64,000 nucleotides of DNA from Serendipita indica DSM 11827 (taxonomy: Eukaryota; Basidiomycota; Agaricomycetes; Sebacinales; Serendipitaceae). The stretch spans positions 248,001 through 312,000 of the forward strand of contig CAJVGD010000019.1 of NCBI GenBank assembly GCA_910890315.1, read 5' to 3'. Of this stretch, positions 10,040 to 22,500 are shown in pieces. Below the pieces are notes generated by a model that did not search any database, was not told the origin of the DNA, and saw only the letters and a list, made by a program, of their open reading frames with translations. A program made the position numbers and the translations under genes. Position 1 is the stretch's first letter, and each line of letters begins with the position of its first letter.

Positions 10040-11656
10040 ATGGCCTCATCATTGTCCAGATCTGTGCGGGCAAATGCGCCTTTTCACTTTGCAGCTCCTA
10101 TACCAAGGTCTGCACCAAGTTTGGTGCGGCACGCCCATGGCCTCACCCGGACCAGACTTTCTGGGCGGCAGGGAAGCCCAAACGACCGCCTTGCACTATC
10201 ACGACTCTGGTTCTTCTCGCAGTTTTTCAAAGGCTGGAAGCCAGCGACAGTGTATTCGTTTACAATCTCGCACCTCAATAAGCCACGGCGAATCCCTTGG
10301 CGTATACGAAGCAGGTTCTACATTCTCATGATCAGAGAACTTCTCAATCGCAAGCAGTGGGTGCTTGCATACAAGCTACATGCAAGAATGACAGCAGAGC
10401 GCGTGGAAGGTGCCAACGCTCTCTTGCCAGAGTTGGTTATGGCAAGCCGGTTTATGCCCGCGAAATCTCCCGAAGTTGACGAAATCATTGCACGCTACGC
10501 CGATCACGTGCGAGAACCTGATGATCAACTGCTCAAGCTTCTCATTGCCCGTCTCGTTCGACAACGAGGGAGCATGGAGGCCATTAGCCATGTTTTCAAG
10601 AGCATAAAGGAGCGTAAAGGAGAATCATGGACACCAGGCTGGGAGATATGTAGCTTGATGGCCCAAGCTGAAGCACAGTCTGGCAGTATCAAATCTGCAC
10701 GACGCTGGTTCGAGCAAGCAAGGGATCAGATTGGGAACTATAAGTGGGCTCCGAGTTGGCAAAAGGAAGCTATACATGTCAAACTACAAATCGCCTATAC
10801 GCGCTTCCTCCTTGGGCTCAGCGAGCGTCATGGGCGTGCACTTCTAAACGTCTTGAAAAAGATGGAGTATGACCAGGTTTTACCCGAGCGTATACTGATC
10901 AATAAGCTCATCGCCAAGGCGGCGAGTCATGGACGGGCAGACGGCGCCTTCGCCCTCTATCGAGCGATGAAATTCTCCAACCCACCGATTCCCGGGAACA
11001 AACATACATTCTATCATCTCTTTTCCGCATCTACATACGCAGTGAGGGATCGGTGGTTGTTGGAGATGGGAGGCCGGAGACTTTATAGGGATATGACACG
11101 CCAACACCTCAGTAACACCAATCATGCCCCTCACAAACCTTCCAACGTATTCGACTGCTTTACGCTCAACGCCGCACTTCGATTTTTCCTGCGGAATAGG
11201 GACTACGCAGCTGCCACCGTCACTATGCGGACCTTTCCCGTCTGCAACATCCGTCCAACACAAAAGACACAAGAAGACGTTATTGAGAGTATTGTCTCTC
11301 GAATAAAACAAGAGATCATGAATGCATCTCCAGAGCCGTTGCTTTGGGCAGATAGAATGCTAGGCGAGGTGATACGACTATGGCACTGGGATCATGAGCA
11401 AAGAATCTCGATCGTTGAAAAGCTTCATCGTGCTGTGGGACATGTCACCTCGTCCCTGACGAGTACTGGGGTCGATTTACAGTTGATACTCGCGCTCTTA
11501 CGGAGAGCCGTTCTCGCCTCAGAGTCGCTATGGCCGGGAAAAGACCCAGAGCTCGACAAACGAACATTCGCTGCGGTCATGGAAGAGGCAAGTCAAGACA
11601 TGCTGCCGCGCAAGGGGAAGCATAGTCCAGGTTGGAGCATGGTTACGTCTAGGTAG
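10040..11656 (+). CDS. Mitochondrial PPR/TPR-like helical repeat protein
   Basis: Single exon, 538 residues. The N-terminus (MASSLSRSVRANAPF, later SLVRHAHG) is rich in Ser, Arg and Ala and lacks acids, as in mitochondrial presequences. The body is a run of paired helices typical of pentatricopeptide-repeat proteins: for example NKLIAKAASHGRADGAFALY and FTLNAALRFFLRNRDYAAA. Such proteins in fungi bind mitochondrial RNA or ribosomes and control stability or translation of organellar transcripts. I cannot assign a specific target. The start is the first ATG after a 191-bp divergent spacer, and the frame is open without introns, which is unusual among its intron-rich neighbours but common for this class. 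Confidence 0.75.
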   Translation: MASSLSRSVRANAPFHFAAPIPRSAPSLVRHAHGLTRTRLSGRQGSPNDRLALSRLWFFSQFFKGWKPATVYSFTISHLNKPRRIPWRIRSRFYILMIRELLNRKQWVLAYKLHARMTAERVEGANALLPELVMASRFMPAKSPEVDEIIARYADHVREPDDQLLKLLIARLVRQRGSMEAISHVFKSIKERKGESWTPGWEICSLMAQAEAQSGSIKSARRWFEQARDQIGNYKWAPSWQKEAIHVKLQIAYTRFLLGLSERHGRALLNVLKKMEYDQVLPERILINKLIAKAASHGRADGAFALYRAMKFSNPPIPGNKHTFYHLFSASTYAVRDRWLLEMGGRRLYRDMTRQHLSNTNHAPHKPSNVFDCFTLNAALRFFLRNRDYAAATVTMRTFPVCNIRPTQKTQEDVIESIVSRIKQEIMNASPEPLLWADRMLGEVIRLWHWDHEQRISIVEKLHRAVGHVTSSLTSTGVDLQLILALLRRAVLASESLWPGKDPELDKRTFAAVMEEASQDMLPRKGKHSPGWSMVTSR

Positions 11657-11880
11657 ACGGGACCCTTACTTGTACACAATATCTAATGCACACGGCGTAT
11701 ACTCGTGTGGTTGGCCGTACCCACTTTCACCGTTTATTATTGATCTTGACTATGGGCAAACTAAAGCATATTCATATTACATTGTACGAGTCTTGTAGAC
11801 TACATGTCATGCAAAAAAATACGCTCCCGGCGATCAAAGCCATTGAAAACATCTTGAACCCATCCGCAACCTCTCTACGG

Positions 11881-14800
11881 ATGGCCACTGGCCGACGACG
11901 CTCTGGAACGCTCGTCTCCCAACTGAGTGCTCAAGCTCAAGCTCAGGCTGGCCATTTTGTTTCGACAATTACGCTACAAGCCTCAACGCATGGGAATGCG
12001 TCCAACAACTATCCGAATGTCCTCCTGAATCGAGACCGTTGGCCTGGAATCCAAGTTGGGGATGTAATAGAACTCAGGGCGTCGCATATGGCTGAGCCCT
12101 GCGTCTTTATCATCGATGCTTCGGATCCCGTCGGTCTGCCGTATAATCTTCAGGTCGGGCGATTCGATTGTCAAGGCTATTATTGAAGTCATTAGGTTTC
12201 TCTTTCGAATGATATTGCCGCTTGTTTCGATATACGGAGTGGTTCAGAAGTGACTTTGACCAAGGTCGGTTTTGAATCTCAGCTACAAAGAGTTTCTCAC
12301 TGTTCATAGACCAGAGTGGACAAATATACAGCGGAAGCTGTAGAGGTAACTCCTTCACTGATGTTGAAGGAACCGATACTCATCCTATCCAGGTTTTCTT
12401 TAGCGATCAATATCTTGGAAGGTAAGGCGACCAAGTCAAGTTTAAACGCTCTTATAAGCGATTTAGAGGCGATATGTGGCGCCTCAGCTCCAGTTTAGCT
12501 GGAAAATGTTGGCACAAGGTACGCTGCTATCATCGAGACGTGCGTAGTACTGACCGATTTGCAGGAACAGAAGATAAATTTTGTCGGTTGTATCTCTGCC
12601 ACAATCAAGACTATCTTTCTCCACAAAAAAGAAGTAAAGTCCTTGCGAATATACAACCCCGCACACCTGACGAGGCTACAGGCAAAGTCGGCGTATGTCT
12701 CACCAGAAACTAAGATAATATACCGCTCTCTTACTGCAAAATGCACCATATTTATCCAACTCTGCCGGGAGATATGGGACTTTGCTGATGATGGCGAGCG
12801 ATACTACGAAAAGGTCGTGCACTCGTTCCTTCCGGCATTGTTCAGGCGTTGGAAGATGTTATCCACTCGACACGTTATCACCATTGTCCTTATATCAAGA
12901 GTCTTTTATGACTCGTCGGAGATTGAATACGCGGCGGGCCCAATCCAAAGAGACGACGACGGGCGGGCATACAAGGACTTTTTTAAAGTGGTCACCGATA
13001 TTGAAGTGATCAAAGACTGGAAACCCACTCTCAATGCAATGAAGGAATCCCTTATTGCCTTTCAGGTATGTTGGAATTCTAGTTGTAAACCGTCCTTTGA
13101 ACAAAGATTAGCGAGATATTCTATTGACGCATCACTATCATCAACACAACGATGGAACAGACAAGCCTCCCCGACTAATCGGCCAAATATCTTATGCGCA
13201 TGATGGACCAATCCTTGAAGCGATCAACCTCGGCCTTAATCCCACTGAAGCACACTATATCGACAGATCACTCTCACTCACTGGAACGTCGACCATCTTG
13301 ATCACACCTGGGAAAGGCCACTTCCGTGTCTCGAAAAAGCTTCTCAAGCTTACCACCACACGTCTATTGGACCAAGGGTTTGGGCTGGACGTTATTGCCT
13401 TGGGAAAAGCTCCCCTTCACGCAACTCCACTGTTCAGTTTCATCTCAGTGGATCCATCAAAGTATGGAAAAGAGGGTGGTTCTGATCAAATAGCGGACCG
13501 AGTGGACGATGTGCTCTGGGGGGGACCGATGGAAGACCCGCCACTAGGGATGCCTGGTCATGTCGATGGGCGAAAGGTTTTCTACTGGCAGCCATTCTGG
13601 ATATTCCTCATGTTTTGGGACATTCAGATGGACCTACCATTTAGAGAGGATCAGTAAGTTTTCCATTTCTTCTGGACCACTCTGATCTCTTGTAGGTACA
13701 TTCCCAGAGCACGAATGCCGCAATTTGAACTAATGGGTCTGCTTCATTACGACCTAATCTCCTCGATTGCTATCCCGGCGCTAGACACCTCGGCCTCTGA
13801 TCTTCGTACTTCCGAAGCGCAAGATCACTTTGACCAAGATGTTTTTTCATCCGGCCCTACCAGCGTATCCTCTCCAACCACGACAGATCCTTCGTCCCTT
13901 CCCAGAGGATCAATAATCAAACAATCCGGAATACCGTCGTCCTTGGGGGTATCAGTCGCAAAGCAGCACATAATACGGCGCACACCTTCCACGACCTCCC
14001 TCAATAATTCTGCTAGACCCGGGAAACTCAATCGAACGGATTCCATCGAGGATGACTACATGCCTCGTCGCTCGAGGCCAAACTCCAGCCAGTTCGACGA
14101 CGCCACTCGGGAACGATTGGCGGCAGCACTTACGGGGACGTCTCCAAAGACGGGTCGACTAGGGCAGATCCAAGCCCAGGCCGAACGTCGTGCAAGGAGC
14201 ACGTCGCAGAACCTGACAATGACGGAAGCATCCTCATCTAACCTGATACGTAAGCCCTCTGCCTCAACGCGAGGTAAATCCCCGCCTGGGTCTCGAAGGA
14301 ATTCGACTGCGCAGCTACCGCCCAAGGCGCGCAAGGAAGCTCCCACGGAGTCGATTGCCAGTGTGCCACTCCAGCCAGAGTCGAGCACGAAGGAGGTGTC
14401 AGCATCTAGGAAAACCAGCGATGCAGCGGACAAGAAGTCAGCAGGGCTACAGTTTCCATTTGCTCGTTTGACAAGCAGCTGGCTCCTCACCCCTTGGAGG
14501 CTCAATGCGCCGCCTGCCAAGGAGTCCACCGTCCCAATTCTTCCTTCTATGCAACCACAAGAGGTTGAAGTGAAGAAGGCTCTTCCGGAGCCAATGTCAT
14601 TAACAAAGCCGGTCACGACTCAACCACTAGCAATCAAAGATAAGCGGCAAAATAGGATGAGGACTGTAGAGGATGTCAACATGGCTCCTGGTCAGCGGCT
14701 TTCTGCAAATAAAGGGTCTCCAGCCTCCACTTCCCCTGCCGAGACCCCTGTGCTTGGTACATCGTTCCGCAATTCTACGGGTTCCGGTCTCGGACAACAA

Positions 14801-17108
14801 CAACTAATCAACCCATCCGCAACGGAGGTGCCGGTACTCAAGACACAGACTGCTCTTGCTCGTCGCTGGGAGCACATATATACACTTCCGACAATGGAAA
14901 ACGAGATGAAGTGGAAGTCCATTGAATCCCCAGGATGTCTTCCATTGACTACGGGCTATTTCCCGACAAAGGAAGAGCTGGAGAAAGCATATCGAATGCA
15001 TTTTTACGATGTCACCCTTGGGCTCGAAATGAGCGAGTCGTTCCTGGTCAAACGACCCGTGCACGACGGCCCCATCCCTGAAGACAAGTGGGCGCTGGCC
15101 ATCATGCGAGTGATGGTAGGCCTACGCCTTGCCCAAGGCTTTCAATTCGTATTGCTCTCCGAGGAGAGAGCGCGAGAACTTGGAGGCTTTGGTCGTATCT
15201 CGCCTCCAAGAGGACCCTCAGAAATCCTCAATGACGTTGAAGCCCCAGTATATCTCAGCATGAGCGATCAGATTCACAGACTGCAGTATGATCCCACTGG
15301 ACCTTCGATACGGGTGGAAAGATTTGTACGAAAGTCGGCCACTGTGCCACCACCGATACCCTATGCCTGCTTGATCTGGCCAAAGAGAGGTGGAGGGTAT
15401 ACAGAGTGTGCCACCCACTTCAAATCCCCCGAGATGGAGATGTATGGCTGGAATCGGTGAGAGGTTCAATGGCTATTGGATCCAGTTACTGACTCGGCGG
15501 AGTTTGGATATGCTTGCGTTTGGCTATGAACAACAATTCTCCGAGTCCCTTCGATACTGGAGGACGCGGTTTATCGTGATCCCAACCGAAGAAAAGCCCC
15601 AGCAACGCGGTGCTCCCAGAGGTGCAAAGCCGCTAAGCGACGAAGAGCTACGACTTGTTGGCATGGAAAAGTTGGCGGATCACTTTACAAGAGCGCGCTG
15701 GTTGAAGAGTGGCGAGACGTTAGATTCATATCCTCCCGTCAAGTTCCTTCCCACTACACTTGATCCTGTGCCCTCCGTGCTGGATGATGGGCTAATGGCA
15801 AAGCTAGAGGAGCTGCATGAAGCTGGAGCTCTTAGGAAGCGGGCGAACAACTCGCGAACATTAGAAGCGACGGATCTTATGGCCTTGGCCAACATGATGC
15901 GGCAACCTGGCGGACTTCCAATTCGAGATAATCGCTGGCACACGGCCTTTTATCCGGATAGCTTCACGGGTGAAGAGCTCGTCTCATGGTTCCTTCGAGA
16001 GTTTAATGATGTCTCAACCCGCGAACAAGGAACCGAATGGGGAGTCAAATTGGAGCAGATGAAGTTCCTGAAACATTGCAGAGACTACCATGGCTTTATC
16101 GACGGGTAAGATGACAGACGAATAGACTCTTTTTGTTCTGAAATCGTTTCCAGGCATTACTACTACAAGTTGTTACCTCCATTTCAGAATGCGGGGGCAA
16201 TGCGTCCAGCTCTGCCTTACAAGTTTACAACCCGGATTCTTCGCAACGCCGAAGAGCGTAGTACGAGCGTTCCCGGAGGCGGCTCGAGTGGTAGCCCAGT
16301 TGCAGCACGGCGGGACGATAGGTGAGCGGTAATAGTGGCAAATGATCTCTCTTGACGACAGAATAGTCCACGAAGTGCCCCTAGCAAGCGACGTATCCTC
16401 TCCTCAAGCATGATAGTGGACATGGACCCTCACAAGACGAGCACCCAATCCGAAACTGCAATACTCCATTATGACCTCATCCAAAATCCTGGAACAGCCT
16501 TTCATTTCCAGCTTCATTGGGTCGGCACGAGCGCCAAGTTTATAGACGAGATGGTCAAGACCTGGAGCCGTGCCATCGACTGGTACGGATTGCGCCTCGT
16601 CGAGGCGTATGTAGATCAAATAACGGACATTACGAAGACGAATGTCTTCCAGAGCTGCTTTCCTATCGACTTTGCCGTCCCACCACCAGCCCTCCCACCA
16701 AACTCTGGCATGCAGCCTGACTATTTTGAGGGCCAGTTACTGCGCAATTTTAATTACGTACTGGATATCTCGAGTTCACAGCACTATGCGAATCGAGTCA
16801 ACGTTTATTACTCGTACCGCAACTCCGAGTTCAACTTTTCCCAATACGTACACAAGTCGGGGCTGGCGTTTGTGCAGGTAATCGAAGGCAAAGGATTCAG
16901 CTGGCTAACGAACCGGTTGGCGACCACTCGACAACATTCATCCGACCACGACGGGCGGGGGCGAGATAACCAAGATAGCCAAGAACGTCCGAACCGGATC
17001 ATGGACGAGCTTAACAGCTTTTGTACGAACAAGGAACTGCTGCAGGGTTTTTGGGACGAAGAACTGCATACGCTGATGCGCCGGCTGGAGGCTGTTGGGA
17101 CGGCCTAA
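11881..17108 (+). CDS. IML1: IML1/DEPDC5, GATOR1 (SEACIT) GTPase-activating subunit
   Basis: Catalytic subunit of the SEACIT/GATOR1 complex at the vacuole; acts as GAP for Gtr1/RagA and turns TORC1 down on amino-acid starvation. Multi-exon. Early exons join as ...LPYNLQ-VSLSNDIAACFD...VTLTK-TRVDKYTAEAVE-VFFSDQYLGR-GDMWRLSSSLAGK, each at GT-AG sites of normal size. Landmarks: N-terminal WPGIQVGDVIEL; the large conserved domain with VSPETKIIYRSLTAKCTIF and DGERYYEKVVHSFLPALF; a Ser/Pro-rich disordered insert (~13.8-14.8 kb); the C-terminal half with SLRYWRTRFIVIP; a DEP domain (TGEELVSWFLREF) near 15.95-16.15 kb; and a conserved end. A 46-nt intron at 15457-15502 bridges a frame change and restores WNR-LDMLAFGYEQQ. 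ATG 11881 (MATGRRRSGTL) is preferred; in-frame ATGs upstream to 11686 add a low-complexity extension without family match. Confidence 0.93.
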
Positions 17109-17306
17109 AGTGTACATTGCCACATCTTTTTTGTAAATGTAGCTCGAATTCTTAATGTAAAAACCCATCATACTAAGAATAAATGCCTCGTCCGAACGCG
17201 GAGAGCAGAGTAAAGTGCACTGTAGCGAGGACGGCGCCAGGCAGACTTGCCATCGTGCAACGATCATTGTTGCTGAAGTTCTCTTCTGAACAAGAGGACA
17301 TGCGGT

Positions 17307-17740
17307 TCAGGAGCTAGACGTAAAGTCGTCATCATCAGTCGCCGAGCGTCTTGTGCGTGCAAAACTGGACGCACCGTGCACCTCGTAGTGCACCCATCCA
17401 GGGCTCTGGGTGATTCCAATATTTCTCCATTCTTCTTCTGTCAACAGACGTAGGACACCGGGAGTCGTATCGGAGAAATACGCGCGAGGAACCATCTTGA
17501 GCAAGGGCTTGGGGAGGATAACGTGTCTAGTGTCTTGCATTTTCAGCATCAGAGAGCACATAAACAACAAGAGCATCCACCTGTACTCGTAGAAATCGTC
17601 CGAGTATCGATCCGAGTAGTGAATCCTGCGAGTTGATGCCCATCAGCGACCGCGAGGTTTTCAACGGGCATAGACCCGCACCGTTCTACATATTCCTGGA
17701 ATTTTTGCTGCTGTTGCTGTTGCTTGAGCTTGGCTTCCAT
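17307..17740 (-). CDS. CKS1: Cyclin-dependent kinase regulatory subunit
   Basis: Small adaptor that binds Cdk1 and phosphothreonine on its substrates, needed for G1/S and mitotic transitions. Exons 17682-17740, 17581-17625 and 17307-17526 give 107 residues. After a Gln-rich start ([16 protein letters not shown]) the family core is clear: [20 protein letters not shown], then [34 protein letters not shown] and EVH. Residues of the phosphate pocket and of the HxPEP hinge region of the family should lie in this part; the terminal extension ends in [10 protein letters not shown]. The middle exon is only 45 nt, so the protein is invisible to single-frame ORF calling. Convergent with IML1, ~200 bp apart. 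Confidence 0.93.
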
Positions 17741-17894
17741 ATTGATGTTCGGTAGAGGAGTGGTTCAAGTTTGAAACGGCGCTGACACCATAGAGGGGCA
17801 AACACCAAATCCATATTAGTTTCCTACAGAACAGTACGAATCATCACACGGGAGCCTGATTTCTGGTATATATAGCAATAAAGAACGCGTCGAA

Positions 17895-19374
17895 TCAGAG
17901 GTCAAGCTTTGCCGTCGGAGGTGGGCCGCGCACGACCTCTTTGACGACCGACATGATGGAAGCTCGGCGTCCCTTCTGCGCTTGAACGACTCCGACGGGA
18001 GCGCTAGCGCGGCGCTGTGGTTAGGCGTCAGTATCAAAACGAGGATAGGTACCAGAAGTTCATACCATGGCAATTGCCTCGTCTGAGAAGATTTGGGACT
18101 CGGTCATACCGACAGTTTGAAGCTCGGACACGTGCAAGAATGCACCTTGAAGACGGTATTCGGAAAGGCGAGCTTGAACCTTGTGGCGGCTGCAACACCA
18201 TCAGATCAAGGCAATGAACAGGACCATATAACTGACCCATTGAGAGATACGATGAGAGAGAGGCCATACAAGGAAGCGGTCGAGTATGCGAAAAAGTTGC
18301 AGGATACGCTCTGAGCAATGTCAGTGCGTGCCATCGTTTGTAGAGGAGAAGCATACTCGGATAAGAACCGCAAGGCCGAGGAGGAGTACGAACACGAGGC
18401 ACGGAAGGGAGCTCTCGAGCGAGATGGCGAGCAGACGGACAATCACTCGGTCGAGCCCATGTATTCCCGTTCTAGACGACCAGAGAAACTTGAAAACTAG
18501 AGCTTGTGAGTTGTAATCATCAAGTGAACATTTGACTCACGGATGCTAACGATGAGGACCTCGAGCACTAAATCCTGTCAGATATAGGAGGAACGACGAG
18601 AGAAGGAACTCACAGGCGGACGAAACGCCCCACATGTAGAGAAATATTCGTAGCGTATGTGCATAGATTGTACTACGATGGAAAGATATTCCTTCGGTGA
18701 TGACCTTCAACCAGAGTAAGCTTCAAAACAAGCGTGAGGAGAGGTACATACAACTCCAAAGGTACTTGTAGTGATGGCGGAGAGAAGAAGGATGATAATC
18801 ACGGTGACCCCACTGGACTTGCGTGTCACATTCCAGCAACGGTGTGCAAAGAAAGTTTGTGCTGACAAACAAATCGTGGCATTCTGAGAAAGAATCAACC
18901 GACAACTCGAGTTGCAACACCGAACTCTTACCATGGCTGTATCGAAAATGTTTAGCTAATAGTGGGTTAGACATATATCCTCCTCTTTCTGTATACCGCG
19001 AGCGTACCCAATGTTCTCTCTGAAAATGGTCAGTAGTATCCTGAACTCGGCGAATTGGCCTACCCAGAAGACACGTTCAATGGCAACGTAGTAGACCTTT
19101 GCGGTAGCCACTCCAGTGTGAATCCTGTGAGAGCTCAGAGTGATTGCATGAGTATGCAAAATTCTCACAAGACGAGTAGCATGACACCGCCCACAAAGAC
19201 GCGAACTGCAAGGCCATCCCGCGACGCCTGCGTAAGCGAGAAGTATCGGTGTGTCTCGGCGAGCAAGACGCCCTGCAAGATGCACTTGAAGACTGTAGTA
19301 GCGAGAACGGTAGTGAGGTACGAATGGTCAGTCGGCAGCCACTGGTCAAAGTCGTCGCGGTCTGGAATCGACAT
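17895..19374 (-). CDS. DUF6534-type multi-pass membrane protein
   Basis: Start ATG at 19374 (MSIPDRDDFDQW). The gene is a chain of short exons, so only parts can be placed with confidence. Recognisable membrane segments: LATTVFKCILQGVLLAETHR YF-like helix (19.2-19.3 kb), a segment after QTFFAHRCWNV (GVTVIIILLLSAITTSTFG, 18.75-18.85 kb), and LYGLSLIVSLN (18.25 kb). The last exon ends KEVVRGPPPTAKLDL with the stop at 17895. The pattern of about seven helices, YRYF-like end of helix 2 and FF-A-R at helix 4 is that of the large Agaricomycete DUF6534 family, whose function is unknown. Exon borders in the 18.0-18.3 kb part are ambiguous. Confidence 0.7.
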
Positions 19375-19591
19375 GATGAAATCGTCGAGGCGAAAGACGG
19401 AGACCACGAAGAACAATGCACGAAGGATGGGTGCCGTGACGAAGAAAATGAAGAGAAACTGTGGTCGAAGAAGAGACAAAGAGACGAGAGACCACTGGTA
19501 GGCAGGTTTATATACGCACAAACAAGAAGCTCAAACGACAGATATTCATATTCCAGAAAGTGCGCTGTCAACCAAGGACACGCTCGGTCAA

Positions 19592-22500
19592 TCATATTCC
19601 AGACAGAAGCCCCGACAGATTTGAATTTGATGCCGGTGACAGCATCAGGTTTGCCCTCAGAGTCTGTACATCCGCAAAGTATGTCAGAGGCACACCGTGA
19701 GGGATGGCCGAGATGTCCCCCGCCCCAGCACAGTCACCAGTCTGCGCGGTCAACCGCACAGAAAGCTTGCGGCGCGTCATGGAAGAGGGATGAATATAGT
19801 GTTCATAGAATCGAATGACTGTCGGGAGATCCAATTCTTCAATACGCTGAGCATCTTGTTCGGCTGTGGCGCAAAGTCAATGACCAATTCGTAGATCACT
19901 GAAGTCTGGCGTCGTACCTTGATCAAATCGTAGATCATTCTTGTCGATATGCGACCAGAATCGACTTTGCTCCTCGCCGAGGTTGACCAATCGCTTTCGC
20001 ATCTTTTCGACAACCCCTTTCTTGTGTCGCCCAAATTGCTCCTGAGACATATCACAGAGTGTCCGAAGATATGAGTCGATGAATGCGTCGATTCGAGTCT
20101 CCAAATAGTCGGGATGCCGCGTCGACTGCACACGAAAGCGTAATCCCGTGCTTACGGTATTCGCCCATGGCACGCAAGAAACACTATACCCTAACTGCTC
20201 CTGCGTGCGCATGATGTGAAAGAATGGCTCATTGAGCATTGTCCCCAGGAGCGCGACCAGGGCACGCGTTTGTCCATCTGTCATCCAGCCTGCATGACAG
20301 TAGTACGAAATGGCACAATTCGGCTCTTTGGGATTGGGAACAGAACCAGAAAGGGCATAATTACAGCCTGCACGTGCGGTTGAGTCAGTTGGTCCATCCA
20401 ATTGCTCCAAACTAACCTTCAGGGAGAAGCAGTATACGATTTGGATTACATTCTGATATTGAGACGGATCTTGCCTTGAAACTTGTCTCGATTTGGGCTG
20501 ACCAATCCAAGGCGACCTGTTGATTTATTAGCCCACTTTTGGCACGCAATGCAATGCAAAGTCGACGTCACCTGCCGTTCGATATTTCCATGCACCAGCA
20601 TCGTCAGTTTCAACTTCTCGAGAAGCCGTTTACGATGCATCTCAATGGCCGGGACGTCGACGTCTATGGATAAATCAGCCGGTCAGCAAACAAGCCCTAA
20701 TGTCAAACATACAATCGAGCTCCTTGCGAATTTCGGGCGCTGTATACAGTTTCTCGGAGATGCCATAAGCCAGGAACGTGTCCGACACCTCTCCAGATTG
20801 TTTGATATACGCATTGTCATACGCCCTGCGAAGCTACAGTAAAACACAATATATTAGTGAAATCCTGACACATGGCTGATTAGGGCGTACCCTCTCCAAT
20901 ATCACATTCATTCGCGTGTCTTGGACGTCCACTGATGTGATCTGACCGAGCACTAGCTTTAGCAGCTCGAAGAGCTTGTCGTTGTATCCAGAAACGGTGA
21001 GATAGATGGCCTCTTTTGACAGGGATACGCTGTAACCAAGCCCTGCCAACTCGGCTGCATACGCAGGAGATTGAAGAGCGTCTAGAACGAGCTCAATGTA
21101 TGCACTGTTGTTCCCTCAGTACGAGAAATTTGTCTTTGTCCCATCCACGTACATTGATTGCACATACTGTGCGAGACTATTGCTGAGAGCAGGACTGACA
21201 AGAATTCAGTAAGCAGGAGAGAGAATACTATACTAGATGGTACCTTTGGATCTTGATACTGACTGAGCCACGCGGTCGCCAAAATTGATCATCTTTTTTG
21301 AACCAAACGTTCGCGAGGGTCGTCTCCCTGATTACGCTTGGTGCTGTGAGCGGCTATGATGAGCATCAGTACCCCTTTGAGGTAGCCTTTGTGGACACAT
21401 TGCGCACCGTCGCGGAGCTTTTATGTACGTCCAAAGTATCTGGAAGATACGGATTTGGACCAGGCAGAAAGAGATCCTTTGCCTCCTCTTCTGAAAGCAC
21501 CTTCAATCGAATTCTCGTTAGTATATCAACTATCAAGAACAGGGACCGTACCGGTAGCGCATTCACGGCAAGTTCACCTCGCTGAAACTCTGCGCCATAC
21601 CATGGCTCTGTCTCCCACCTCTCATCATCCAATTCAGCTTCAATTCCTTTGAAGTTTCTCGCAGCAACAAATACGCTTGCCCGTTGGGGCACTAAACACT
21701 CGAGAACGTCTTGAACCGCACTCTTGTCCAGCTCCCACTCGCGAACTCCATGTGATACAATGTGCGATCGTTGCAAGTAAGAGTTATTCATGGCTTGTGC
21801 GAGCGACTTTGCAAAAGTGTCCGGTGCATAGGGCTCGGCATAGTCGAATTTGAGTTGAGCGACGCGACGAACTTCGTCGAAATGATGTCTTTCGTTGATC
21901 ACTCTCGGTAGAACCATCGTGAGGTAGTGAAAGATGACGGAGAGTACTTTCTTGTACTCGACTAAAAAGCGGTGAATCGGGGTTCAGAATAGCTATATGT
22001 AACCTACACAGTCCGCGCCTTGTTAATACAACATCAAGTCCGAATAGGGAGAATCCTCGTCCTGGGGCGTGTAAGCCTGCGGACAGGCTGGTCGCAAGAG
22101 CGTGCGTATGAAGGAAGTGAAGGATTGAACCTGGACCCTCGTGACCAACGATATGACTCAGTAGACGTGTCGGCTTGGTCATGTAGAGCGGCTCTTGGTA
22201 TGGGATAGGAAACCGAATCTCCAGGCGTTGAGTGTCTTTAACCGTTCGAACGTAGTAAAGTCTCTGGCGAAGAACATAAGCCAGATGCTAAGCAACAATG
22301 AAAGCTCATACGGGCCCCCCATCACCTGACCAAGGAGGCGTTGAGACGCTCAACGGTGAACCTAAGCCTCGGTTTGGTATATGCGAAAAATTGGACAGTG
22401 TGAGGTCAATCAGCCGCTGGATAGGTTCTATAATGCCACGTGAGTCATAGAAAGCATGTAAATCAAGGCTTACGAGGCCCTACAATAGCAACCTTCATAC

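Noticed and set aside
13715-15460. Separate Ser-rich gene
   Set aside because: It is the internal disordered exon of IML1; flanking exons join in phase on both sides.
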